This document shows, one piece after another, positions 28,505 through 37,000 of a stretch of 64,000 nucleotides of DNA. The translations under genes were made by a program, and so were the position numbers. The DNA lies in contig NZ_CP133266.1 of NCBI RefSeq assembly GCF_030915485.1, positions 2,670,001-2,734,000 on the forward strand. Direction: 5' to 3'. A model generated the notes under the pieces. It was not told the DNA's origin. It did not search any database and was given only the letters and a program-made list of their open reading frames with translations. Positions within the stretch are counted from its first letter, which is position 1, and the number at the start of each line of letters is the position of its first letter. The DNA comes from Neobacillus sp. PS3-40. Its GTDB lineage: Bacteria; Bacillota; Bacilli; Bacillales; Cytobacillaceae.

Positions 28505-29218
28505 ATGATAGTACCGCAAGCTGTATGTGATGGTGGAGATTTGGATTGTGGCTCAGGGCTACTTTTGATTATTAAAAAAGCAATGGACCCATTGTCAGGC
28601 GGCCAGGTATTGGAGGTCCGCAGTCGTGAGAGAACAGTTGCCGAAGACTTGCCGGCTTGGTGCCGTATGGTCAATCATGAGTTTCTTGGTAGCGAACCAG
28701 GTGAAAACACAACCCGCTTTTTTCTGAGAAAAGGATCTAATCAAGCTGAACTTCAGCGGGATCTGCAGGCAGCCAAAGGATATGAGTGGAGCGTCAGGGG
28801 CCAGGGCGGCAAGGAATTGTCAGCAAAGGTCCATTCGCGAAATCATACCTTCATGGTCGGACAACCTGCTGATTTCAGTCCAAAGGTCAATGCACCAAGT
28901 GCAATTGATTATTTTCTAGGGGCGCTGGCTTCCTGCCTGACTGTAGGATTTAAAGCCCAGGCGTCAAAGAGGAACGTCGAGATCGACCACATGGAGGTTT
29001 CATTGAAAGCTGGACTTGAAAATGTTTTGTATCATATGGAATTAGAGGACGTTGGTAGCCCTCGGTTGCGTGAGATAAAAGGGAATTTCTATGTTTCTTC
29101 GCCTGCTGAAGAAGAAGTTCTTCAAGAATTGTGGGAGAACACGCTTAAGCGCTCACCGATTTACCAGACGTTAGTTCAAGGAACGAAAATAAATATTTCG
29201 TTTTCAATCGTTTTTTAA
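28505..29218 (+). CDS. TusA-OsmC fusion protein
   Basis: A 237-residue two-domain protein. Residues 1-75 are TusA-like with Cys15 in DCGSG, in place of CPxP, and Cys53 in DLPAWCRM. Residues about 95-237 are OsmC/Ohr-like: PSAIDYFLGALASC retains the first peroxidatic cysteine (Cys144), but the usual second cysteine (CPV) is replaced by Ser217 in KRSPIYQTL. A classical peroxidase cycle with two cysteines is therefore unlikely; a single thiol may receive sulfur from the carrier domain. The MetE-like gene begins 17 bases downstream. AAAAAGGTG precedes ATG 28505. Confidence 0.82.
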   Translation: MIVPQAVCDGGDLDCGSGLLLIIKKAMDPLSGGQVLEVRSRERTVAEDLPAWCRMVNHEFLGSEPGENTTRFFLRKGSNQAELQRDLQAAKGYEWSVRGQGGKELSAKVHSRNHTFMVGQPADFSPKVNAPSAIDYFLGALASCLTVGFKAQASKRNVEIDHMEVSLKAGLENVLYHMELEDVGSPRLREIKGNFYVSSPAEEEVLQELWENTLKRSPIYQTLVQGTKINISFSIVF

Positions 29219-29235
29219 ACGGGGAGGGTTCTTTT

Positions 29236-30399
29236 ATGTCATTACCAAAATTCCCAACAACGGTCATTGGCAGCTGGCCAAGGTCGAAGGAAGTTCAACG
29301 GGCAATGCGTAATAAGCGCGCAGGTCGAATTACCGATGAGGAATTCCAAACAATTGCAGATCAATCTATATTGCAGATCTTAAAATGGCAAGAGGAAGCT
29401 AGCATTGATATTGTTTCTGACGGGGAGCAACGCCGTGACAATTATATTTCATTCGTTGCCGAGCACCTGAATAATGTTCGGATGCTTAGCGTATCGGAAT
29501 TGCTTGATTATGTCGAGGATAAGGCAAGCTTTGAGGAGATTCTTGGGACTCTCGATGTTCCGGCATTTTCAATGTCCAATCCAGCAGCTGAAGGAAAAAT
29601 TAGCCGAAAAAAGCCGCTCGTTCTCAATGACTTCTTATTTTTAAAAAAACATACAGACAAAGCCGTCAAGGTTGCTTTGCCTGGGCCATACCTCTTAACA
29701 AGGTCGATGTGGGTGGAGGGTTTATCGAAGGATGCCTACCCGACAAAAGAGGATTTGGCTGTTGATATTGTAAAGGTTTTGCGGGAAGAGCTTGAGGATT
29801 TGATTGCTTCAGGAGCAGAATTCGTACAGTTTGATGAACCTGTGCTGACAGAAATTGTTTTTACAAAGAAAAATGCAAATCGGACATTTATGTGCGGTGC
29901 CTTGACTGCCAAGGCTGATGCAGAGGAAGAAATCGCATTTGCATTGGGGCTGATGAATCAGGTAACTGAGGGAATGCTTGGAAGAGGGACAAGAATTAGC
30001 GTTCATGTTTGCCGAGGAAACTGGAGCACTCAGGATGAAATTTTGCTTCGAGGACCTTATTATCCTTTGATTCCTTATCTTTCGAATGTAAAAGTGGATC
30101 AGATCGCACTTGAATATGCTACGCCAAGGGCAGGAGAAATTGATGCAGTAAGTGAATTGGGCGGCAAGGCACTTGGATTTGGCTGTGTTAATCCTAGAAC
30201 TGAAAGAGTTGAAACAGTTGATGAGATTGTTGCCCGTATCCAAGAAGTAAGAAAATATATTCCTGATGAAAACATCTTTTTAAATCCGGATTGTGGCTTC
30301 GGCACGTTTGCCCAGCGACCTATGAATAGTGACCAGATTGCCATTGAAAAGCTGAAAGCAATGGCGGAGGCAGCACAGAAGCTAAGAGAAATGAACTAA
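29236..30399 (+). CDS. Cobalamin-independent methionine synthase-like protein (MetE C-terminal core)
   Basis: A 387-residue protein corresponding to the catalytic C-terminal barrel of MetE, without the N-terminal half. It begins FPTTVIGSWPR. The zinc ligands appear intact: His257 and Cys259 in VHVCRGNW, Glu293 in ALEYATP and Cys353 in NPDCGFGTF. Core-MetE enzymes move methyl or alkyl groups between a donor and a zinc-bound thiol. Being in one unit with TusA-OsmC suggests a thiol or sulfur substrate other than ordinary homocysteine, but that is inference. No SAM riboswitch or T-box is visible upstream. GGGGAGGG precedes ATG 29236. Confidence 0.82.
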   Translation: MSLPKFPTTVIGSWPRSKEVQRAMRNKRAGRITDEEFQTIADQSILQILKWQEEASIDIVSDGEQRRDNYISFVAEHLNNVRMLSVSELLDYVEDKASFEEILGTLDVPAFSMSNPAAEGKISRKKPLVLNDFLFLKKHTDKAVKVALPGPYLLTRSMWVEGLSKDAYPTKEDLAVDIVKVLREELEDLIASGAEFVQFDEPVLTEIVFTKKNANRTFMCGALTAKADAEEEIAFALGLMNQVTEGMLGRGTRISVHVCRGNWSTQDEILLRGPYYPLIPYLSNVKVDQIALEYATPRAGEIDAVSELGGKALGFGCVNPRTERVETVDEIVARIQEVRKYIPDENIFLNPDCGFGTFAQRPMNSDQIAIEKLKAMAEAAQKLREMN

Positions 30400-30746
30400 C
30401 TAAGCATAGCTACTAACCAGTTGAAAGCATTCTATTGCTATTGATTGGTAAACACTAATACATCTTATTTATCTGCCATCACCACGCAAGCCACGTTGAG
30501 TGCGTAGTGAGGATAGAGAAGAAATATCTTGATATCATAGGATTTAAAGGTTTTTAAATGAAAATTGAAGTGTATTTTACGTTCCCTCAGACTATGTTTG
30601 GGGGAATTTTTTTTTTGAGCCGGCCTGCTGCATGAAGGTTTGGATTTTGCAGATCGTATTAGGTTTACATAAGTTGCCACCTGGCCGCCATTTAGAATTA
30701 ATAAAGTTTAGACTTACGTATATTTTTTGTATATGAAAAATAACTC
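30400..30746. other. Intergenic region after the MetE-core gene
   Basis: This stretch holds the terminator at 30582-30616. At 30449-30515 there is a diverged copy of a sequence also found at 22633-22700 (both run GGTAAA, TACATC, CTGC, CAAGC, GAGTG). No gene was recognised. Confidence 0.5.
30582..30616 (+). terminator. Terminator of the TusA-OsmC/MetE-core unit
   Basis: TTCCCTCAGAC-TAT-GTTTGGGGGAA (with G-U pairs) followed by ten T. Confidence 0.85.
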
Positions 30747-30777
30747 TTGCACCTAACCTTACGTAAGGTTATATGAT
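30747..30777 (+). promoter_or_regulatory. MerR-type promoter with operator in a 19-bp spacer
   Basis: TTGCAC (30747-30752) and TATGAT (30772-30777) are separated by 19 bp, two more than normal, and the spacer contains the perfect 16-bp palindrome AACCTTACGTAAGGTT (30755-30770). This is the arrangement through which MerR-family activators untwist the promoter. The MerR gene is the second gene of the unit, so autoregulation is likely. Confidence 0.9.
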
Positions 30778-30795
30778 TTATTTACTATCTACTAA

Positions 30796-30811
30796 AACCT
30801 TACGTAAGATT
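30796..30811 (+). promoter_or_regulatory. Second MerR-type operator
   Basis: AACCTTACGTAAGATT matches the operator at 30755-30770 at 15 of 16 positions. It is centred 41 bp downstream, about four helical turns, and falls after the expected transcription start. It could serve as a repression site. Confidence 0.75.
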
Positions 30812-30877
30812 TGAAGAAGTAACTTGGGAGATTATCCATGTAAAACAGTAAACTAAAAGATTTAGAAAGGAATATAA

Positions 30878-31738
30878 ATGAAAATGAAAAACTATGTTTT
30901 AAAAACATTAGCCTATAATAAACAAGTACGCATTTTTTTCTTGGAAAATACAGATATGATAAAAGAGATCTGTAATCACGGTAACATAAGTAAGTCTTTA
31001 AAAACTGCACTAGGAAAAACTGTATCAATAGCAACTTTACTATCAGGAACCTTAAAAGGGAATCAGAGAGTCAGTATAAAGATTAATGCAAGCAATCGAA
31101 ATTATAAACTTTTTGCAGACGTGGATTCAATGGGAAATATCCGTGGTTATATTAATGATGCTTTATTAAATACACCTTTAGACAATAAAAATAAATTGTC
31201 CGTTGAGGAATTAATAGGGGACAAAGGGTATATTCAAGTATTGAAGGATTTAGGAATGCACAGTATTTTTACCGGCACAACAGATATGCCCTATGGAAAT
31301 ATTGTTGATGATTTTTCTTATTATTTCAAACAAAGTGAGCAGACCGATTCTTTTTTCTCAGTAAATATGGTATATGATGGAAATGGTGAAATTGCTTTAT
31401 GTAGAGGTATAATGGCACAACTGCTTCCTGGTGCTCCTAGTATTCTTATTGATACCATCAAAGAAATTATTTCTGAAAATCAAACAATTCTAGGAGAGAG
31501 TGAGAATTTTAAAGAAATCCCTTACTTATTATTTAGAGATATTGAAGTAGTTGAACAATTTCCTGTTCAATTTCTTTGCGGATGCTCGAAAGAAGTTTTT
31601 TATCCTATGCTATATTCGCTAAATAAGGAAGAGCTGGTTGAAGCATATAAAAGTGAAAAGCCAATGGAGATTGTATGTAATGTTTGTGGCAAGAAATACT
31701 CTTTTAGTTCGCAGGAGATAAAAGGTCTTGTACAATAG
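30878..31738 (+). CDS. Hsp33-family redox chaperone (HslO paralogue)
   Basis: A 286-residue protein of Hsp33 length and layout. The zinc-binding redox switch is present: CxC at Cys234 and Cys236 and CxxC at Cys267 and Cys270. The N-terminal domain has ALGKTVSIATLLSGTLKGNQRVSIKI and GNIRGYINDAL, typical of the family. Hsp33 is a cytosolic holdase activated by disulfide formation. This copy is divergent and under a MerR promoter, unlike the housekeeping hslO, so it is probably a second, inducible paralogue. ATG 30878 follows AGAAAGGA. Confidence 0.85.
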   Translation: MKMKNYVLKTLAYNKQVRIFFLENTDMIKEICNHGNISKSLKTALGKTVSIATLLSGTLKGNQRVSIKINASNRNYKLFADVDSMGNIRGYINDALLNTPLDNKNKLSVEELIGDKGYIQVLKDLGMHSIFTGTTDMPYGNIVDDFSYYFKQSEQTDSFFSVNMVYDGNGEIALCRGIMAQLLPGAPSILIDTIKEIISENQTILGESENFKEIPYLLFRDIEVVEQFPVQFLCGCSKEVFYPMLYSLNKEELVEAYKSEKPMEIVCNVCGKKYSFSSQEIKGLVQ

Positions 31739-31765
31739 GTAAAAGATTGGAAGGGTGTGACTATA

Positions 31766-32494
31766 GTGCAGAATAGAACCTGGAAGGTAGGTGAACTATC
31801 TAAGCTTACAGGGCTTACAATAAGAACTCTTCACCATTACGATGAAATTGGGCTTTTGTGCCCCACGTCTCGTACGAGCACTGGACATCGTTTGTATGGA
31901 GAAGATAATATCGTAAAACTTCAGCAAATTATGTCATTGAAGGAATTGGATTTTTCTTTGAATGAAATTAAAGAGTTTTTTGAGAATCCTGAATATAATC
32001 CTAAGGAAATTCTTGAGATGCAAATTGAACGGTTAAGCAAAGAAATTATGCTGAAAGAAGAATTAAAGCAGCAGCTGCAGGAACTATGGGAGGTTTTCCA
32101 CTCGTGGAAAAAACCAAATTTAGAACAATTTATTAATTCAATAGAATTGATTAAAAATCAAAAGGAATACTTTACCCAGGATCAAATCAATCGGATGAAA
32201 AGGCAATATGACAAACTAAATAGCATTGAAGCAGATAAGTTTGCTAATAGTTGGATTCAATTGAACACTTTATTTCAATCTGAAATGGAAAAGGGTACAT
32301 CCGTAGATAATCCGAGAGTGGCTGAATTGGCAATAAAATGGAAGGAGGGAATGGATTTTTTTACTGGGGGAGATACAGGGATTGTAAACTCAGCTGAACG
32401 CTATTATACAGATAATCCACATGCAGCAAAAGGAAGCGGCATGAGTGCAGAGCTTTACAAATACATTAAAGATGCTCTATCAAATATAAAATAG
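31766..32494 (+). CDS. MerR-family regulator with TipAS domain
   Basis: A 242-residue activator. The N-terminal winged helix (WKVGELSKLTGLTIRTLHHYDEIGLL, about residues 5-30) is standard MerR; a dimerisation coiled coil follows at about 75-120; residues about 125-242 form a TipAS-like domain (YFTQDQINRMKRQYD, AHPH-like DNPHAAKGSGMSAEL). TipAS domains bind bulky drugs such as thiopeptides. It ends the unit begun by the Hsp33 gene (27-bp gap) and probably binds AACCTTACGTAAGGTT. GTG 31766 is preferred over GTG 31757 because GGAAGGG is then properly spaced. Confidence 0.87.
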   Translation: MQNRTWKVGELSKLTGLTIRTLHHYDEIGLLCPTSRTSTGHRLYGEDNIVKLQQIMSLKELDFSLNEIKEFFENPEYNPKEILEMQIERLSKEIMLKEELKQQLQELWEVFHSWKKPNLEQFINSIELIKNQKEYFTQDQINRMKRQYDKLNSIEADKFANSWIQLNTLFQSEMEKGTSVDNPRVAELAIKWKEGMDFFTGGDTGIVNSAERYYTDNPHAAKGSGMSAELYKYIKDALSNIK

Positions 32495-32663
32495 CACTTA
32501 AATTGTGTAAATATATGGAATTCAAGCTATTAGCACGGGCTATGGGGAACTTTAAGAGGGAATCGGACGTAGATAGTGCGATATTAGGAGCTTTTAATTG
32601 TTTAAGAGTATATTATTTTGCCCTTTCGCTAAGTTTGAGATCAGGGATCAGGCATCTTTCTTT

Positions 32664-32826
32664 AAGGATCTTTTCTTAAACTTTGTTGCTATTTGAAGGT
32701 AATATGGTGTGTTAATCAGTTTATCGATGAATCAGTAGGCAATTTTTAAGAAAAGAGCATGATATCATAGTAATTACGGGTTTTAGACTAGGTACATAAA
32801 ACAACAATCTGTACGAAAACAGCCTT
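32664..32826. mobile_element. MITE, copy C (163 bp)
   Basis: Nearly identical to copy A at 7180, including TTTGTTGCTATTTGAAGG and the end ACGAAAACAGCCTT. It is flanked by CTTT on both sides (32660-32663 and 32827-32830), an exact 4-bp target duplication. It lies in the 541-bp gap between the MerR gene and the cupin gene. A weak hairpin (about 32838-32895) follows; nothing else was recognised in the gap. Confidence 0.8.
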
Positions 32827-33035
32827 CTTTAAAGAATAAGCAGAAGGAGCCGCGAATAGGTAAAAGATACTCGGATTCCGATCTGCTTTTATTTCAATTC
32901 GTTCAATTAGTCGATGAAATTCTTCCATATCCATGAATTTCTAAATTTGTTACCCTGTACAAACTCATGACTACATTGTGCTTCGATTTGACCCCTTGCA
33001 CTATTCTCCTATTCATTTGTAAAAAACGTTGCTTA

Positions 33036-33374
33036 CTATTCAGCCCTTTTTACCATAAAGCAAACTAGCATACACGGCTCACTGCCATTATTAATGCACC
33101 AATGCTCCTCACCAGCTGGGATCAGTGTTGCTTCCCCAGCCTTTTCCACGCTGTATTCACCATCACAATATGTATTCACTTCTCCGCTGATAATATAGGA
33201 ATACTCATCCTCGTCATGACAGCTCATACCCACAGCAGGAATTCGTTCGCCAGATGTGAGTGAAATGACACTCATGCTCACTTCTTTAAAATCACCCTGC
33301 TTAATGAAAAATTTTTTCATTTCATAAAGTGGCATGCCAATGGGCTCTATCTGATTAATATTGATTTTTTCCAT
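33036..33374 (-). CDS. Small cupin-domain protein
   Basis: A 112-residue single-domain cupin. Metal-binding residues are in MSCHDEDEYSYIISGE (His, Glu) and AGEEHWC (His). It is the last gene of the peptide-transporter operon (13 bp after the permease) whose first gene is a regulator with a cupin ligand domain, so both may respond to the same small ligand. The C-terminus is Cys-containing (PCMLVCFMV). Enzymatic role unknown. Confidence 0.8.
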   Translation of the reverse strand: MEKININQIEPIGMPLYEMKKFFIKQGDFKEVSMSVISLTSGERIPAVGMSCHDEDEYSYIISGEVNTYCDGEYSVEKAGEATLIPAGEEHWCINNGSEPCMLVCFMVKRAE

Positions 33375-33387
33375 TTCAATTTCCCAC

Positions 33388-34221
33388 CTATTCTTTTTTT
33401 AGTTTCGGATCTAGATAGTCTCGTAGACCATCGCCTACGAAGTTAGCACCTACAGAAATTGAGAAAATTGCTAAACCTGGGAAGGTAGATACCCACCAAT
33501 TTTGAATAACCTTTGCCCCACTTGATACCATTGAACCCCACTCAGGTGTAGGTGGTTGTGTTCCTAGTCCAAGGAAGCTTAGTCCAGAGAACATCAAGAT
33601 TGCATTCCCAAGATCAAGTGTTGCCATAACCAATAATGGACCAAAGCTATTCGGTAAAATTTCAAAAAATAGAACTCGAATATGTGAAGCACCCATAACG
33701 CGAGAAGCAGTAACATACTCGCTTTCTTTTAAGGAAATAACCATGGATCGCATTAATCTCGCATAATTTGGCCACCAGATAATGGCCATTGCAAGTACTG
33801 AGTTTAGGATACTTGGTCCGAGTGCAGCAGCGATTACCATTGCCAAAATAAGTGGTGGAAATGCCATAATAAGCTCTGAGAAACGCATCATCGCTTCGTC
33901 CACTAATCCACCTTTATATCCTGCTATTCCTCCAAATAGGATACCGAAGGCAAAAGCACTAATAACTGTAATAATACCTGCTGTTAAAGAGATTCTAGAG
34001 CCATACATAACCCGCGAGAATACATCACGACCCAACTCGTCAGTTCCAAAGAAGTGTGAAAAGCTTGGAGATTGGTATCTAATGGATAGATCCTGTGCTG
34101 TTGTACTGTTTGTAGCGATTAACGGTGCAAAAATGGCAACGAGAATCCACAATGTACAAATGATTAATCCTAGTTTAAAAAGAAATCCTTTTTGAGAGAT
34201 AAAAGATGTAAATGTTCTCAT
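33388..34221 (-). CDS. oppC: Peptide/nickel-type ABC permease (OppC/DppC)
   Basis: A 277-residue inner-membrane permease with six predicted helices. The N-terminal OppC domain is followed by the BPD_transp_1 region with the EAA-loop SLKESEYVTASRVMGASHIRVLFFEILPNS. HFFGTDELGRDVFSRVMYGSRISL is characteristic of DppC/OppC. Its start overlaps the stop of oppB by one base. It forms the channel with OppB. Confidence 0.93.
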   Translation of the reverse strand: MRTFTSFISQKGFLFKLGLIICTLWILVAIFAPLIATNSTTAQDLSIRYQSPSFSHFFGTDELGRDVFSRVMYGSRISLTAGIITVISAFAFGILFGGIAGYKGGLVDEAMMRFSELIMAFPPLILAMVIAAALGPSILNSVLAMAIIWWPNYARLMRSMVISLKESEYVTASRVMGASHIRVLFFEILPNSFGPLLVMATLDLGNAILMFSGLSFLGLGTQPPTPEWGSMVSSGAKVIQNWWVSTFPGLAIFSISVGANFVGDGLRDYLDPKLKKE

Positions 34222-35234
34222 TATCGATACCTCACTCTCGGATCAATAACCCCATAAAGGATATCAATTAGTAGATTGATAACAACATAAATAAATGCGA
34301 TTAATAATGAGACGCCGCATATAGCGGGGAAGTCTAGTGAAACGGCAGAAAGATAGGCATATTGACCAATACCTGGCCATGCAAAAATGTTCTCAACAAG
34401 CACCATTCCGCCCAGGAGATTACAAAATCCCATTCCGGCAACTGTAATGACAGGTATCATTGAATTAGAAAGCGCATGCTTAATGATGACAGCTGATTCT
34501 TTCTGACCCTTTGATCTAGCAGTACGAATATAATCCAAAGACATCACTTCAAGTAGATTAGACCTTGTTTGACGAGCAATTAATCCCATTGTAAAGAATC
34601 CTAGCACGGTCCCTGGTAGAATCAAGTGCATCACTACATCACTAAATAATTGAAAGTTCCCGCTAATAAGTGAATCAAACAGTAATAGCCCTGTTCCCCC
34701 TTCTGGAGTTGCTGCTCGTGAATCAATTCGCCCTGGTCCTGGTGTTATCCCAAGGACCGAAGAGAAAACATTGAGCATAATTAAAGCAAACCAAAAGCTT
34801 GGTATGGAAACCCCGCTAATGGAAATAGTACGAATAACATGATCAATAGACTTATTTCGATAAATTGCAGAGATGATCCCAAATAGAATCCCGAGAATTA
34901 AGGCAATGGCCATAGCTACTATAGATAATTCAAATGTTGCTGGAAAGAACTGCCTTAAGTCATTCAACACAGGGTTGCCTGTTCGAATAGAGGTACCTAA
35001 ATCACCAGTCAATAAGTGTTGGAAGTACAGAATTAATTGCCTAAATAGCGACCGATCGAGCCCCCACTTTTCTTTAAAAGCAGCAACAATTTCAGGATTA
35101 TTCATTGCACTTTGGCTTAAATTCGCAGCAACTGGATCACTGGGCACTAAATGCGAAAGAATAAAAACGAAAAGCGCCACACCAAATAATAAGAAAAGCA
35201 GAAACAATAGACGTCTACCAATAAATCTAAGCAA
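34221..35234 (-). CDS. oppB: Peptide/nickel-type ABC permease (OppB/DppB)
   Basis: A 337-residue permease with six helices and the EAA-loop SLDYIRTARSKGQKESAVIIKHALSNSMIP. GLDRSLFRQ near residue 58 and GDLGTSIRTG near 96 are typical of OppB/DppB. It lies 130 bp after the binding-protein gene, separated by a strong hairpin (35318-35341). The substrate cannot be told from permeases; peptides, nickel chelates and glutathione are all carried by relatives. Confidence 0.93.
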   Translation of the reverse strand: MLRFIGRRLLFLLFLLFGVALFVFILSHLVPSDPVAANLSQSAMNNPEIVAAFKEKWGLDRSLFRQLILYFQHLLTGDLGTSIRTGNPVLNDLRQFFPATFELSIVAMAIALILGILFGIISAIYRNKSIDHVIRTISISGVSIPSFWFALIMLNVFSSVLGITPGPGRIDSRAATPEGGTGLLLFDSLISGNFQLFSDVVMHLILPGTVLGFFTMGLIARQTRSNLLEVMSLDYIRTARSKGQKESAVIIKHALSNSMIPVITVAGMGFCNLLGGMVLVENIFAWPGIGQYAYLSAVSLDFPAICGVSLLIAFIYVVINLLIDILYGVIDPRVRYR

Positions 35235-35317
35235 TTTGGATCACACTCCAGACTAAATAACAACTGACTATTAATCTCAAAAATTTTAAAAAATCAATAT
35301 TGAATATGAATAACTAC

Positions 35318-35341
35318 CGTAGGTAGTGGTCTACCTACGGA
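35318..35341 (-). promoter_or_regulatory. Perfect hairpin between oppA and oppB
   Basis: CCGTAGGTAG-TGGT-CTACCTACGG is a perfect 10-bp stem with a 4-base loop. On the coding strand it has no T tail, so it probably stabilises the oppA transcript against 3' decay, allowing more binding protein than permease. An operator role is possible because the sequence is also a DNA palindrome. Confidence 0.7.
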
Positions 35342-35364
35342 TAGCTTTCAGCTGATTCTACTAA

Positions 35365-36969
35365 TTATTTAGAGAGTTTTAAATCATTTAAATGCAACTT
35401 GCAAAGATCATTATAAGCAACACCTTCAAGTTTAGAGCTAACAGCAAATGATTTAGGGTGCTGCACTAAGAATGCATAAGGGCTATTCTCAGCCATTATG
35501 TCTTGCATCTTACTAGAAATCTCTGCACGTTTTGTATCATCAATTTCTACCTTCGCTTGTTCAGCTAAACTAACTAATTCAGAATTAGCTGCTGGGTCCC
35601 AGTTAGCGCGTTTTCCTACAATATCGCCTGGGATAAATGCTAATTGGTTGTTTAAATCATAGTAGTCAGGTGACCAGTGCATTACTATGAATGGAGCTTT
35701 ACCATTTCTATAATCATCGATTACAACGCCAATTTCTCCAGTTTTAATTTCTACCTTGATATTAATTTTTGCAAGATCTTCTTTTACCTTTTCAGCTATT
35801 GTTATCCATGAAAGTCCTTCAGAATCGTAGTTAGCGGCTGTAAGAGGTACTGTAAAGCCATTCTCAAACCCTGCTTGCTTCATCAATTCCTTTGCCTTTT
35901 CAATGTTTTGATAATTATCTGGTCTTGATTTAGCACCAACAAATCCTTTTTGAACAAAAGACAATGGTAGCAGAGCTCCATCACCTGCTAATTGTTGGAA
36001 TCCTTTATAGTCAAGTGCATATCGGACAGCTTGCTGAACAAGTGGATTTGCCATTTCTTTACTGATTTCAGGCTTATTATTCATTAATAAAAATGAAATT
36101 GTTGAAGTTGGTGAAGATACAACCTTTGATTTTCCACCAGCTTTAATGCTTTTCACTTGGTCAGGTCCAACGCTTAATGCAACGTCAATATCCCCTTTTT
36201 CAAGTGCTTGAATTTGTGTGTTTGGATCAGGCATTTCTTTGATTATAATTTTACTTGCATTCACAGTTCCCTTATAATTTGGATTCTTTTCAAGAACCAT
36301 CTCAGTATTTGCAGTCCACTTCTTCAATACATAAGGACCACTACCAGCAGATGCTCCATCAAGGTAAGCAGATGCTTTATCTGATGTGCTTGCATCAGCT
36401 GCATCAGAACCGCCTTTTTCCTTCACAACTTTGCTATCTAGAACTGCAAAGGCATTTCCCGTGATTTTTGAAAGAAATGATGCGTCCTTTGCTTTAAGTG
36501 TGACAACAACAGTTTTGTCATCTTTTGCTTCCACTTTTGCAACGCCTTCTGTAAGAGCAGCAGCATTACCTTTTATATTTTTTGTACGATTAAAACTGAA
36601 AACAACATCATTTGCAGTTACAGGATTTCCACTTGAAAATTTATGTCCCTCGTCAAGCTTGAATGTATACACAAGTCCTGAATCATCTACTGTGTATTCT
36701 TTAGCAAGGACTGGCTTTGGAGTTAGATCTGACCCTTCCACCATATATAAATTCTCATATGTTGCATAAAAATAGAAATTTCCGTACACCTCATAAGCAC
36801 GAGCTGGATCCATTGTTTTCCAGTCGGACGCTACCCCAATAACGATTGTATCAGCATTGGATGCAGATGTACCTCCAGTTGCAATGTTGTTACCTTCCTT
36901 CTTGCTACATGCGAAAAGTGATAGAGCCAACATCAATGTAATGGCCAGTAAACCAGTTTTTTTCATCAT
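35365..36969 (-). CDS. oppA: Peptide-type ABC transporter substrate-binding lipoprotein
   Basis: A 534-residue SBP_bac_5 protein. A signal peptide of about 20 residues ends in the lipobox LSLFACSKK, so it is anchored outside the membrane by a lipidated cysteine. DPARAYEVYGNFYFYATYENLY and YTFKLDEGHKFSSGNPVTANDVVFSF are the conserved family blocks. The start is placed at ATG 36969 after AAGGGG; the open frame upstream overlaps the ATPase gene. Order oppD-oppF-oppA-oppB-oppC, with oppA followed by a stabilising hairpin. Confidence 0.93.
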   Translation of the reverse strand: MMKKTGLLAITLMLALSLFACSKKEGNNIATGGTSASNADTIVIGVASDWKTMDPARAYEVYGNFYFYATYENLYMVEGSDLTPKPVLAKEYTVDDSGLVYTFKLDEGHKFSSGNPVTANDVVFSFNRTKNIKGNAAALTEGVAKVEAKDDKTVVVTLKAKDASFLSKITGNAFAVLDSKVVKEKGGSDAADASTSDKASAYLDGASAGSGPYVLKKWTANTEMVLEKNPNYKGTVNASKIIIKEMPDPNTQIQALEKGDIDVALSVGPDQVKSIKAGGKSKVVSSPTSTISFLLMNNKPEISKEMANPLVQQAVRYALDYKGFQQLAGDGALLPLSFVQKGFVGAKSRPDNYQNIEKAKELMKQAGFENGFTVPLTAANYDSEGLSWITIAEKVKEDLAKINIKVEIKTGEIGVVIDDYRNGKAPFIVMHWSPDYYDLNNQLAFIPGDIVGKRANWDPAANSELVSLAEQAKVEIDDTKRAEISSKMQDIMAENSPYAFLVQHPKSFAVSSKLEGVAYNDLCKLHLNDLKLSK

Positions 36970-37000
36970 CCAAAACCCCTTTTTTAAAAAATTTATAGAA

